From contig NZ_CP011773.1 of assembly GCF_001021385.1 (NCBI RefSeq), forward strand, positions 620,001 to 684,000: a stretch of DNA of 64,000 nt, written 5' to 3'. This document shows positions 36,378 through 44,587 of this stretch, piece by piece. The notes below the pieces were generated by a model. It saw only the letters and a list, made by a program, of their open reading frames with translations, was not told where the DNA came from and did no database searches. Numbering within the stretch: the stretch's first letter is position 1; each line of letters opens with the position of its first letter. A program made the translations under genes and the position numbers. The stretch is from Mycobacterium sp. EPa45. GTDB taxonomy: Bacteria > Actinomycetota > Actinomycetes > Mycobacteriales > Mycobacteriaceae.

Positions 36378-37547
36378 GTGCAGGACGTTCTTTCGGAGCT
36401 TGCGGCGATCTGGCGGACCGGCGAAACCGCCGGCCTCGCCACCGTCGTGCGCACCTTCCGGTCGGCACCGCGGCAACCCGGTGCGGCCATGGTGGTGGCG
36501 CCCGACGGCTCCGTCAGCGGTTCGGTGTCGGGCGGCTGCGTGGAGGGCGCGGTCTACGAGTCGGCCACCGAAGTCGCGGCCACCGGGGTACCGCGGCTGG
36601 AACGGTACGGCGTCAGTGACGACGATGCTTTCGCCATCGGGCTGACCTGCGGCGGAATTCTGGACGTCTTCGTCGAGCCGGTCTCGCAACGCAGCTTTGC
36701 GCAGCTCGACCGGGTCGTCGACGCCATCGCCGAGCATCGCCCGGTGGCGATCGCCACCGTGATCACCCACCCCGACCACGACTGGCTGGGCCGCCGGCTC
36801 GTCCTCGGACCGGAAAGTGTCGACGGCTCGCTCGGTTCGCCGCGAGCCGACGCCGCCGTGACCGACGATGCCCGCGGCCTGCTGGCGGCTGGGCGCAGCG
36901 AGGTGCTCACCTATGGTCCGGACGGTCAGCGTTTGGGCGAGGGCATGGAGGTTTTCGTCGCCTGTCACGCGCCGCGCCCCCGGATGCTGGTGTTCGGCGC
37001 CATCGATTTCGCCGCCGCGGTGGCTCAACAGGGTTCGTTCCTCGGCTACCGCGTCACCGTCTGCGATGCCCGCGGGGTGTTCGCGACTCCGGCCCGGTTC
37101 CAAACCGCCCACGAGGTGGTCGTCGAATGGCCGCACCGCTACCTGGCCGCCCAGGCCGAGGCGGGAGCGATCGATTCGCGCACCGTGATCTGTGTGCTCA
37201 CCCACGACGCAAAGTTCGACGTACCGCTGCTCGAGGTGGCCCTGCGCCTCGACGTCGGATACGTCGGGGCGATGGGATCCCGGCGCACCCACGACGACCG
37301 GCTGGCGCGGCTGCGCGAGGCGGGCCTGACCGACGCGGAGTTGAGCAGGCTGGCCAGTCCGATCGGACTGGACCTGGGCGCCCGCACTCCCGAGGAAACC
37401 GCGGTGTCGATCGCCGCCGAGATCATCGCGCGCCGATGGGGCGGCGGCGGACGTCCGCTGTCGGCGACCAGCGGCCGGATCCACCACGACGATGATCACG
37501 ACAGTCCCTCGGCGGCAGGGCAATTGAGCGAATATCTGAGTCGCTAG
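36378..37547 (+). CDS. XdhC/CoxI-family molybdoenzyme maturation protein
   Basis: XdhC/CoxI proteins insert or sulfurate the molybdenum cofactor of xanthine dehydrogenase and CO dehydrogenase-type enzymes. The 389-residue product shows the N-terminal RSAPRQPGAAMVV segment and the SGSVSGGCVEGAVYE motif, then a Rossmann-like C-terminal half with VGYVGAMGSRRTHDDRLARLREAG and DLGARTPEETAVSIAAEI. The frame opens at 36342, but GTG 36378 gives the family's usual N-terminus. M. tuberculosis has a homologue at Rv0376c beside coxSLM. No molybdoenzyme structural subunits occur in this window. Confidence 0.87.
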   Translation: MQDVLSELAAIWRTGETAGLATVVRTFRSAPRQPGAAMVVAPDGSVSGSVSGGCVEGAVYESATEVAATGVPRLERYGVSDDDAFAIGLTCGGILDVFVEPVSQRSFAQLDRVVDAIAEHRPVAIATVITHPDHDWLGRRLVLGPESVDGSLGSPRADAAVTDDARGLLAAGRSEVLTYGPDGQRLGEGMEVFVACHAPRPRMLVFGAIDFAAAVAQQGSFLGYRVTVCDARGVFATPARFQTAHEVVVEWPHRYLAAQAEAGAIDSRTVICVLTHDAKFDVPLLEVALRLDVGYVGAMGSRRTHDDRLARLREAGLTDAELSRLASPIGLDLGARTPEETAVSIAAEIIARRWGGGGRPLSATSGRIHHDDDHDSPSAAGQLSEYLSR

Positions 37548-37657
37548 CGACGTCGCTCTATCACATCAGGGGCCGGTGCATCGGGCCGCCCCACCGCCCT
37601 GGCAGGCTTGTCGACAACGAGTACCGCACCGCACTCGCCACCGGATGAGGAGAGCCC

Positions 37658-38362
37658 ATGAAGATCGACCACGAGTTCACCGTCAGCGTCCCGATTGCGA
37701 AGGCCTGGGAAGTCCTCAGCGACTTGGAGCAGGTGGTTCCGTTGATGCCGGGCGCTCAGCTGACCGGCCAGGAAGGCGACGACTTCCTGGGCAAGGTGAA
37801 GGTCAAGGTCGGTCCGGTGACCAGTGAGTTCAGCGGCAAGGCGCACTTCGTGGAGCGCGACGAGGCCCTGCACCGGGCCGTGGTCGACGGCCGCGGCAAG
37901 GAGGCCCGCGGCACCGGCAATGCGGCGGCGGTCGTCGTTCTGCAGCTACACGAGGCCGGTGACCACACCCGGGTCACCGTCGAAACGGATCTGAAGATCG
38001 TCGGCAAACTGGCGCAATTCGGCAGCAGCATGCTGCAGCAGGTATCCGAAAAGCTACTCGGGCAGTTCGTCGACTCGCTGGAGGCCAAGCTGGCCGGGGG
38101 CAACGACGTACCGGAAACACCCGAGAGCGCCGTCGAAGCCGTCCTGGACACCCCGGCGACGCCCGGCGCCGCAGGTCTGGGCACGGCGGCAGCCACGGCC
38201 ACTCCGCGCGTAGCGCCCGCGTCCACGCCCGCCAAGGAGCCAGAACCGATTGACCTGCTGGCGCTCGCCGGCGGCACGTCGGTGACCAAGTATGCGGCGG
38301 CAGGCGTCGCCGCGCTGGTGCTGCTGATCCTGATCGCGGTCGTCGTGCGACGCCGCGGCTGA
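37658..38362 (+). CDS. CoxG-like SRPBCC protein with C-terminal membrane anchor
   Basis: The first 150 residues match CO dehydrogenase subunit G (SRPBCC/START-like pocket): MKIDHEFTVSVPIAKAWEVLSDLEQVVPLMPGAQ and KVKVKVGPVTSEFSGKAHF. A Pro/Ala/Thr-rich linker (about 150-205) leads to a transmembrane helix AAAGVAALVLLILIAVVVRRRG at the very C-terminus, which would tether it to the inner membrane face. In other bacteria CoxG recruits CO dehydrogenase to the membrane. GAGGAGAG precedes the ATG. It lies 110 nt after the XdhC gene and may be co-transcribed. The CO dehydrogenase itself is absent here. Confidence 0.85.
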   Translation: MKIDHEFTVSVPIAKAWEVLSDLEQVVPLMPGAQLTGQEGDDFLGKVKVKVGPVTSEFSGKAHFVERDEALHRAVVDGRGKEARGTGNAAAVVVLQLHEAGDHTRVTVETDLKIVGKLAQFGSSMLQQVSEKLLGQFVDSLEAKLAGGNDVPETPESAVEAVLDTPATPGAAGLGTAAATATPRVAPASTPAKEPEPIDLLALAGGTSVTKYAAAGVAALVLLILIAVVVRRRG

Positions 38363-38364
38363 CC

Positions 38365-38607
38365 TTATTTCTTGGTCTGCGGTGTGGCGACCATGATCGG
38401 GCCGTTCATCGACCCGTCGACCGCCGACTTGAACTCGCCTTGAGTGCCGTCGGAGTCGATCGCTGCACCGTCGGCACCGCTATCGCCGTCCTGTACGGCA
38501 AACGTTGTGGTGGGGCTGCCGGCTGACGCGATGCCGATCCCGCCGAAGAGTGCTGCCAGGCCGATGCCCGCTGAAGCTAGGAGTCCGCTGAGGACGATTT
38601 TGACCAT
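38365..38607 (-). CDS. Small secreted protein (80 aa)
   Basis: A signal peptide is clear: KIVLSGLLASAGIGLAALFGGIGIASA ending in an ASA cleavage site. The remaining 50 residues are Asp/Gly/Ser-rich (VQDGDSGADGAAIDSDGTQ), uncharged or acidic and without Cys, suggesting an exported, poorly structured protein. I recognise no family, though many mycobacteria encode similar short exported proteins. ATG 38607 has AAAGGT upstream. It converges on the CoxG gene with 2 nt between stops and is followed upstream by 138 nt of non-coding sequence before the DedA gene. Confidence 0.68.
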   Translation of the reverse strand: MVKIVLSGLLASAGIGLAALFGGIGIASAGSPTTTFAVQDGDSGADGAAIDSDGTQGEFKSAVDGSMNGPIMVATPQTKK

Positions 38608-38745
38608 TTGCTGTGACCTTTCACGCGATCAGCGCAAACTAGCCGCCGATCCTGTGAGGTTTGCTGTGCGCTAGCTGGTAAACGGCTGGGTCGGCGGCGC
38701 ACGTGCCGGTCAACGCGATACCGCGGTGATCACGCGGGCAAATTT

Positions 38746-39426
38746 TTACGACTCGGTAACCGATCCCGTGGCCGCTTTGTCGGCCTTGCGCCGCTTGTAC
38801 CACTCCCAGATCATCGGAGCGATCGATGCGAGCGCGATGAGGATGAAGATCGGTTCGAGCAGCTTCCGAATGATCTCGAACTGCCCCAGCCCGTAGCCCA
38901 GCAGCGTCAGGCCGATACCCCACAGCAATGCGCCGATGACATTGAACAGCGTGAAAACCCCGTACCTCATCTTCGCCGCACCTGCGGTGATCGGGGCCAG
39001 CGTGCGCACGATCGGGACGAAACGGGCCAGCACGATCGCGAACGGCCCGCGCTGTTCGAAGAAGATGTGCGCCTCATCGAGGTAACGCTGCTTGAGGACC
39101 CGCGCGTTCGGTTTGAACATCGCGGTGCCGAGGAAGCGGCCGACGAAGTAGCCGACCTGGCCGCCGAGGATCGCGGCGAGCGGGATGAACACCAGCAATT
39201 GCCACAGCTGGAAATTGGCGCTGACGTCGGCGCCCTGCGCTGCGGTTCCCGCGGCGAGCATGCCCGCCACGAACAACAGCGTGTCGCCGGGCAGCACCGG
39301 GAAGAGCACACCGGACTCGATGAAGACGACAACCAGAATGCCGACCAGAGCCCAGGTGCCGAACTGCTCGATCAGCTTGAGCGGGTCGAGGAAGTCCGGC
39401 ATGAGCGCCAGCGTGGTGGTGGTCAC
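38746..39426 (-). CDS. DedA-family membrane protein
   Basis: A 226-residue DedA/SNARE-associated family protein with five to six hydrophobic segments. Family motifs are visible: GLFPVLPGDTLLF-type segment (ESGVLFPVLPGDTLLFVAGMLA), GYFVGRFLG and FVPIVRTLAPITAGAAKM with the conserved R. DedA proteins support membrane lipid turnover (undecaprenyl phosphate flipping) and membrane potential; the precise role here is inferred. It matches Rv0364, next to fba, as found here. GTG 39426 was chosen over TTG 39435; an internal ATG (MPDFLDP) is possible. Confidence 0.88.
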   Translation of the reverse strand: MTTTTLALMPDFLDPLKLIEQFGTWALVGILVVVFIESGVLFPVLPGDTLLFVAGMLAAGTAAQGADVSANFQLWQLLVFIPLAAILGGQVGYFVGRFLGTAMFKPNARVLKQRYLDEAHIFFEQRGPFAIVLARFVPIVRTLAPITAGAAKMRYGVFTLFNVIGALLWGIGLTLLGYGLGQFEIIRKLLEPIFILIALASIAPMIWEWYKRRKADKAATGSVTES

Positions 39427-39541
39427 GAGGGACAAGGGTACCGGTGGCAGCTGTTGATACCGGCGTCACGCCGACCCGTGCCAGTCGATCGGCTTCTTGT
39501 CATACTGACTGCGTTGCGCAGGAGAGTCGGAAGGAAGTGCC

Positions 39542-40579
39542 ATGCCCATCGCCACGCCCGAGGTTTACGCGGAGATGCTGGGCCGCGCCAAGGAGCACTC
39601 GTTCGCTTTCCCGGCGATCAACTGCGTCGGCTCGGAGAGCATCAACGCGGCCATCAAGGGCTTCGCCGACGCCGGTAGTGACGGCATCATCCAATTCTCC
39701 ACCGGCGGGGCTGAATTCGGCTCCGGACTGGGCGTCAAAGACATGGTCACCGGCGCGGTGGCACTCGCCGAGTTCGCTCACGTCGTCGCCGCGAAGTACC
39801 CGATTACCGTGGCCCTGCACACCGATCACTGTCCGAAGGACAAGCTCGACACCTACGTCCTCCCGTTGCTGGCCATCTCGGCCGAACGGGTGGCCAAAGG
39901 CGCCGACCCGTTGTTCCAGTCGCACATGTGGGACGGCTCGGCGGTCCCGATCGACGAGAACCTGTCGATCGCACAGGAGCTGCTGAAGCAAGCGGCCGCG
40001 GCCAAGATCATCCTCGAGATCGAGATCGGCGTGGTCGGTGGTGAAGAGGACGGCGTCGAGGCCGAGATCAACGACAAGCTGTACACCACCCCCGAGGACT
40101 TCGAGAAGACCATCGAGGCCCTCGGCGTCGGCGAGCACGGAAAGTACCTGCTGGCGGCCACGTTCGGCAATGTGCATGGCGTCTACAAGCCGGGCAACGT
40201 CAAGCTCAAGCCCGAGGTGCTGGCCGAGGGGCAGCGGGTCGCTGTCGCCAAGCTCGGTCTGCCCGACGGGTCCAAGCCGTTCGACTTCGTCTTCCACGGC
40301 GGCTCGGGCTCGCTGAAGTCCGAGATCGAGGACTCGCTGAAGTACGGCGTGGTGAAGATGAACGTCGACACCGACACCCAGTACGCCTTCACCCGGCCGA
40401 TCGCGGCGCACATGTTCTCCAACTACGACGGCGTGCTCAAGGTCGACGGTGAGGTCGGCAACAAGAAGGTCTACGACCCGCGCAGCTACCTCAAGAAGGC
40501 CGAGGCTTCGATGTCCGAGCGCGTCATCGAGGCGTGCCGGGACCTCCACAGCGCCGGTCGATCCGTCACGGCCGGCTAG
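39542..40579 (+). CDS. fba: Fructose-bisphosphate aldolase, class II
   Basis: Zinc-dependent aldolase of glycolysis and gluconeogenesis. The 345-residue protein shows the first metal His in HTDHC, EIGVVGGEEDGVE (metal/substrate loop), TFGNVHGVYKPGNVKL and the substrate-phosphate region FHGGSGS followed by VKMNVDTDTQYAFTRP. Length and order are typical of mycobacterial Fba (Rv0363c). Start ATG 39542 is preceded by GGAAGGAAG. Divergent from the DedA gene, as in M. tuberculosis. The stop is followed after 4 nt by the first copy of the 51-bp inverted repeat. Confidence 0.98.
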   Translation: MPIATPEVYAEMLGRAKEHSFAFPAINCVGSESINAAIKGFADAGSDGIIQFSTGGAEFGSGLGVKDMVTGAVALAEFAHVVAAKYPITVALHTDHCPKDKLDTYVLPLLAISAERVAKGADPLFQSHMWDGSAVPIDENLSIAQELLKQAAAAKIILEIEIGVVGGEEDGVEAEINDKLYTTPEDFEKTIEALGVGEHGKYLLAATFGNVHGVYKPGNVKLKPEVLAEGQRVAVAKLGLPDGSKPFDFVFHGGSGSLKSEIEDSLKYGVVKMNVDTDTQYAFTRPIAAHMFSNYDGVLKVDGEVGNKKVYDPRSYLKKAEASMSERVIEACRDLHSAGRSVTAG

Positions 40580-40583
40580 CTGT

Positions 40584-40634
40584 GATTTCGGCGCGGTTTC
40601 GTTCGCTCAGCGGCGGTTAGCGCGCCGAAATCGC
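40584..40634 (+). repeat. 51-bp repeat, copy A (forms a 12-bp stem hairpin)
   Basis: The ends are a perfect 12-bp dyad (GATTTCGGCGCG at 40584-40595 and its complement at 40621-40632), so this copy can fold as a hairpin and may also terminate fba. It is 46/51 identical, inverted, to copy B at 41521-41571. The right part overlaps the last codons of the DUF559 gene. Confidence 0.9.
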
Positions 40635-41477
40635 TCGCTGGACGACCGCGATGACGCGTTCGGGATACTCGGTCAGGTCCAGCCATGTGAAGCGCAGTAC
40701 CTGATAGCCCGCGAGAACGAGAGCGTTCTGTTTCCTGCGATCGCGTTCGAACGACTCGGGACCGGTATGGAAAGCAAAGCCGTCGACCTCGACCACCGCC
40801 TTCGCGGCGCGAAACAGGACGTCCACCTCGTAACCGAGGACCGTCTGGTTCGCCTTCCACCCGCAAATGCCCGACGTCTTCAGTAACTGGGTGAACAATC
40901 GCTCGGCTGTGGACTTCGTGCCGTCGTCGGCCGCCTGCAGGAGTTGTCGCGCTGCCGGAGAGCCGTATCTGCCGGTGTTGCGGAGGTGCGCTCCCCACAG
41001 CTGACGCAGTTCGGTGTGCCGTTGCAGGGCTTCGTCCATCAGCTTGGGGCCGCCGCCGCGGCGCACTGCGGCCTCTATCGCTGTGAGCGGAAGCGCGGTG
41101 ACGCGCAGGCCTCGATATTCGACGACGTCGAGGGGTTTGAGGTCGCGCCGCCGGACCCGAGATCCAAAGTGGCGACGTCCGTGGCTGTTGCGCGGCACCG
41201 TCACTTCGACGGTGTCGGGCGCGAATCGGGTCAGCCCGAGCCACCACGCTGCCGCAAGGCCGCTTGCGCACGCCGAGTTTCCATAACCCCACACCGCCGC
41301 ACGGACGCGAGCTGCGTCGGTGAACTCGCGGTCGTCGACAAAGAAGACTCCCGGCGAGCACCGCCGCCAGCGCCCGGCACGAACACGCCGTCGTACCGCT
41401 TGCTCGGTCAGGCCCGCGTCGTTCGCCTGAGCCAACGTGATGACACCGTCGTGGCGTCGCAGGAGATCATCGATCAC
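40617..41477 (-). CDS. AbiEi-like / DUF559 PD-(D/E)XK-type protein
   Basis: A 286-residue protein. The N-terminal ~65 residues (LLRRHDGVITLAQANDAGLTEQAVRRRVRAGRW) form a winged-helix AbiEi-type antitoxin-like domain, and the central part a beta-rich insertion. The C-terminal ~110 residues are a DUF559 / Vsr-related nuclease-like module: STAERLFTQLL, YEVDVLF, VEVDGFAFHTG, which supply the E, D and E-x-D pattern of a PD-(D/E)XK site, then RKQNALVLAGYQVLRFTW. Nuclease activity is inference. Gene lies between inverted 51-bp repeats; its last codons are part of copy A. GTG 41477 was used; no ribosome binding site is seen. Confidence 0.78.
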   Translation of the reverse strand: MIDDLLRRHDGVITLAQANDAGLTEQAVRRRVRAGRWRRCSPGVFFVDDREFTDAARVRAAVWGYGNSACASGLAAAWWLGLTRFAPDTVEVTVPRNSHGRRHFGSRVRRRDLKPLDVVEYRGLRVTALPLTAIEAAVRRGGGPKLMDEALQRHTELRQLWGAHLRNTGRYGSPAARQLLQAADDGTKSTAERLFTQLLKTSGICGWKANQTVLGYEVDVLFRAAKAVVEVDGFAFHTGPESFERDRRKQNALVLAGYQVLRFTWLDLTEYPERVIAVVQRAISAR

Positions 41478-41520
41478 TCAAGGTTTGGACACCCGCGCGT
41501 TCCGAGCGGTTCCCACTCCC

Positions 41521-41571
41521 GCGATTTCGGCGCGGAAACCGCCGCTGAGTGAACGAAAGCGCGCCCAAATC
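41521..41571 (-). repeat. 51-bp repeat, copy B (inverted relative to copy A)
   Basis: Reverse complement matches copy A at 46 of 51 positions. It lies upstream of the DUF559 gene start and ends 2 nt before the stop codon of the next leftward gene (41574). Confidence 0.9.
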
Positions 41572-41573
41572 CC

Positions 41574-42305
41574 TCAGGACGCTTGGCAGATCTTCCACTG
41601 GTCGTCGCGGAACTGCAGGTCGAAACTGCGGGTTGACCGCGTTGCCGGATCGAATGCCATGAACGAGGTGACGTTGGCTTCGGCGTGGTCGCCGTTGACG
41701 ACCACCTCGTCGATGCTGGCCACCACCGGGTACTGCCGGGCCGCGGCCACCCGCGCATGGGTGTCCGACCAAGCTGCGTCATCGTATTTGACGTAGCTGT
41801 CTCGGGTCTGGCCGCACGTGATACCGCGCAGTGTGGCCAGGTCGCCGTTCTGGACGGCGGTGTCGAAGTGCTGGATGGTCGAGCGGACCATGTCCTCCTG
41901 CGTCGCCTTGGCGGAGTCGCGGCGGGTGAGCAGCACCGTGACCAGGATGGCCACCGCTGCCAGCGCCGCGATCACGGCGATCACCGCGAGCACCAGCGCC
42001 CAGCTGCGCCGACGCGTCGCCGCCGGTCGCGCCGGGATGGCCTGCGGTCCGGTTCGCGGTGTGCCCGACGCCGGGAACACTTCGGTCGGCGTCGAGAAGA
42101 TCTCGGTCTCCGGATCGGGTTCGCGATGAATGATCTGCGTCGACCCCGCATCGAATCCTGGTGCGGTGAAACGACGTTCCGCCGGCGGGTCGCTGGCCCC
42201 GAACACTTCGGTGGCCGCGTCGGTCTCCTGAGGCGCCTGCTCGTCGCCGGCGGGCGCGACGGGTCCGGTGACCTCGTCGTGGTCGGGCCCGGATGGGTTC
42301 GACAT
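41574..42305 (-). CDS. Membrane-anchored protein with NTF2-like extracytoplasmic domain (Rv0361-like)
   Basis: Of 243 residues, the first ~100 are acidic, Pro/Ala/Thr-rich and disordered, followed by a transmembrane helix WALVLAVIAVIAALAAVAILVTVLL (about 100-124) and a C-terminal domain of about 110 residues with conserved Cys (ITCGQTRDSY and WKICQAS), resembling the Mce-associated/DUF4878 fold. The tail would face outward. Likely corresponds to Rv0361 beside fba. ATG 42305 is preceded by GGAGG at a long distance. Divergent from the DUF3151 gene. Role unknown. Confidence 0.78.
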   Translation of the reverse strand: MSNPSGPDHDEVTGPVAPAGDEQAPQETDAATEVFGASDPPAERRFTAPGFDAGSTQIIHREPDPETEIFSTPTEVFPASGTPRTGPQAIPARPAATRRRSWALVLAVIAVIAALAAVAILVTVLLTRRDSAKATQEDMVRSTIQHFDTAVQNGDLATLRGITCGQTRDSYVKYDDAAWSDTHARVAAARQYPVVASIDEVVVNGDHAEANVTSFMAFDPATRSTRSFDLQFRDDQWKICQAS

Positions 42306-42396
42306 GGGGGCTGCCGTCCTCCTGAAGTACTGGTGCTTCTGACCCTAACCGTTGGGTCCTGCCATCGGCTGGCGGTGGCACCGGCACAATAGGGCA

Positions 42397-42813
42397 ATGA
42401 CATCGTTTGGTGACCTTCTGGGCCCGGAGCCCGTGCTGCTGCCTGGGGATATCGAGGCCGAAGCCGAACTGCTCGCCGGGGAGAAGGCCGCGATCGTCGC
42501 CGCTGCGCACCCGTCCGCGTCGGTGGCATGGGCCACGCTGGCCGAGGAAGCGCTGGCCGACGACAAGGCGGTCACCGCGTACGCCTACGCCAGGACCGGC
42601 TACCACCGCGGTCTGGACCAGTTGCGCCGCAACGGCTGGAAGGGATTCGGTCCGGTCCCCTATCGTCACGAACCCAACCGCGGCTTCCTGCGCTGTGTGG
42701 CGGCGCTTGCCCGGGCCGCCGACACGATCGGCGAGACCGACGAGTTCGCCCGCTGCCTCGACCTCCTCGACGACTGCGATCCGGCGGCGCGCGTCGAACT
42801 CGGCCTGGCCTAA
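42397..42813 (+). CDS. DUF3151 family protein (Rv0360c-like)
   Basis: A 138-residue conserved actinobacterial protein: it begins MTSFGDLLGPEPVLLPGD, is largely helical, and contains the family stretch AYAYARTGYHRGLDQLRRNGWKGFGPVPYRHEPNRGFLRC. No signal peptide or membrane helix. CACAAT 6 nt before the ATG suggests a leaderless transcript. The frame is open to 42352, but the ATG at 42397 matches family N-termini. It converges with the FUSC gene, overlapping by 4 nt. Function is unknown; the neighbour fba and purA are conserved with it in mycobacteria. Confidence 0.85.
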   Translation: MTSFGDLLGPEPVLLPGDIEAEAELLAGEKAAIVAAAHPSASVAWATLAEEALADDKAVTAYAYARTGYHRGLDQLRRNGWKGFGPVPYRHEPNRGFLRCVAALARAADTIGETDEFARCLDLLDDCDPAARVELGLA

Positions 42814-44582
42814 CGGTCCTGCGCCAGCGACTGGCGCAGTTCGGTGACCTCGTCGGCCAGAAACGCCAGCGGGTCGCCCCGCTCGGGTGCCGGCGCACCG
42901 GTGCGCACCGCCGCCGCCAGCGCCGCCAGCGCCTCGACATGCGGTTGGGCTGACCGGCCGCCGAACAGCGAGCGGCCGAACTCGACACCATCGGCGCGGT
43001 GCTCGATCGTCCAGCAGGCCGCGATCGTGCGATACGCCAGCTGTTCGGTCGCCGTGACCGCGGGCAACAACTGCTCGGCGACCTCCTTCTGCCGGGCTGA
43101 CCCGGCCAGCGCCGCATCGTCGGATTCCATCAGCGCGATCGCGGCGAGCTGCAGGTCCCGGCGAGCGGCCCGAGCCGCCAACCCGGTCGTGTCACCGGCG
43201 GCGACGTAGGGCAGCACCTGTGCGGCCGCTTCCAGCGTGCGCCCGATTGCGTCGGTCAGCCGGGTGGATTCCTGCCAGCGCACCGCCACCAGGTAGACGG
43301 CCACCCCGATCGCGCAGCCGATCAAGGTGTCGATGCCGCGGGCCAGCAGCAGGTGGCCGACGTCGATCGCATGTGTACCCGACGAGATGGTCAGCGCCGC
43401 GGTGGTGATGAAAACCGTTGCCAGCGCGTAGTTTCGGACCACCAACACTTCGATGATGAAGTTCAGCAGGGCCAACAGCAGCACCAGCCAAAGATCGTGA
43501 GGGTGCAGCGACAGGATCAATCCGGCCAACCCCAGGCCCACCCAGGTGCCTAGCAGTCGCTCTCCGCCGCGGCGCAAGGTGCGGCTGCGATCCGCGCCCT
43601 GATGCAGCACCAGCACTGCGGCCGCCATCGCCCAGTAGGCATGGTCGACGCCGAGGGCCATCGCGGCCGCACCCGATAACAATGCTCCGACAACGACGCG
43701 CTGCATGATGTGGCGCACCGGCGATCCCGGACTGATCGCGCGGCGCAACACGGTGACCAGTGGAGGACTGCCCAGCGGAATCCGGTCGGCGCCGCGGGTC
43801 GCGACCGCGTCCGGTGGCAACTGCAGCGCGCCGAGTTTGCGGGCCTGCTCGGCGGTCTCCGGCTCCGGGGCGGTCCCCTGCGCGGCGGCGTTGACCGCCG
43901 CCGTGAACAGCACATGCACCGCGTGGTTGGCAGCGCGCAGCCGGTGCAGGACGCTGCTCGGGTGTGCTTGCAGCGGTTGATAATTCACCAGCACGCTCCA
44001 CGAGCGGTGCAGAGCGCTGGCCGCGCGGTGCCGGGCCGCGCGCTCCTGCGGCGAGTTCGCGGCTTCGATGTAGCCGGCAACCGCCTCGGCCGCAGCCGCG
44101 ACGGCCGCACGCTCGGGCTTGCGATAGTGAACCAACGCGCCGGCCATCTGAACCAACCACGCCACCGCGCCGCCGGCGAGCACCAGCAGCCCGATCGTCC
44201 ACGGCGCCAAATGGGCTGCGGAGACACCGATTCCGGCCGCGCAGGCAACGACGAAGATGTAGGCGCCGGGTGGTCCGACGGTTAGAGCGTTACAGAGCCA
44301 GACCGCGGCGACGGCGACCAGTGACACGACGAGGACGCCGAGCCACGGCACCTGCGCCGACCAGTCGCCCAGCGAGACGGCTCCGGCGAGTGCCACCGCT
44401 ACCGTCGCCAATTCGAGGCCGCGGTTGGCGTAGGGCCGGTCGCCGCCGAACCGCGACGTGAAGGCACCGAGGGTGGCGATCAGCCCGGAGCTCATCGCCC
44501 CGGCCGCCCAGCCTGCCGTGACGGGGATCGCGGTGCTGATCGCCGCGCGCAGGCCGATGGGCCAGCGCGGCGGGGTGTTCAA
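42810..44582 (-). CDS. FUSC-family membrane protein
   Basis: A 590-residue polytopic protein with two bundles of hydrophobic helices, one near the N-terminus (residues 15-170) and one in the middle (305-450), separated by a long soluble helical region; the C-terminal 130 residues are soluble again. This two-bundle plan and the central RTLRRGGERLLGTWVGLGLAGL motif (equivalent to the R-x3-R-x2-GT-x-G of the family) match fusaric-acid-resistance-like exporters. Transport substrate unknown. TTG 44582 is the only start giving a complete first helix. It starts 5 nt after the cation-efflux stop and may be co-transcribed with it. Confidence 0.85.
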   Translation of the reverse strand: MNTPPRWPIGLRAAISTAIPVTAGWAAGAMSSGLIATLGAFTSRFGGDRPYANRGLELATVAVALAGAVSLGDWSAQVPWLGVLVVSLVAVAAVWLCNALTVGPPGAYIFVVACAAGIGVSAAHLAPWTIGLLVLAGGAVAWLVQMAGALVHYRKPERAAVAAAAEAVAGYIEAANSPQERAARHRAASALHRSWSVLVNYQPLQAHPSSVLHRLRAANHAVHVLFTAAVNAAAQGTAPEPETAEQARKLGALQLPPDAVATRGADRIPLGSPPLVTVLRRAISPGSPVRHIMQRVVVGALLSGAAAMALGVDHAYWAMAAAVLVLHQGADRSRTLRRGGERLLGTWVGLGLAGLILSLHPHDLWLVLLLALLNFIIEVLVVRNYALATVFITTAALTISSGTHAIDVGHLLLARGIDTLIGCAIGVAVYLVAVRWQESTRLTDAIGRTLEAAAQVLPYVAAGDTTGLAARAARRDLQLAAIALMESDDAALAGSARQKEVAEQLLPAVTATEQLAYRTIAACWTIEHRADGVEFGRSLFGGRSAQPHVEALAALAAAVRTGAPAPERGDPLAFLADEVTELRQSLAQDR

Positions 44583-44587
44583 CTAGC

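Noticed and set aside
41470..41490. ACTCAAG half of a HAIR motif at the DUF559 start
   Set aside because: There is no matching CTTGAGT arm at the required 7-nt spacing, so HspR control is not supported.
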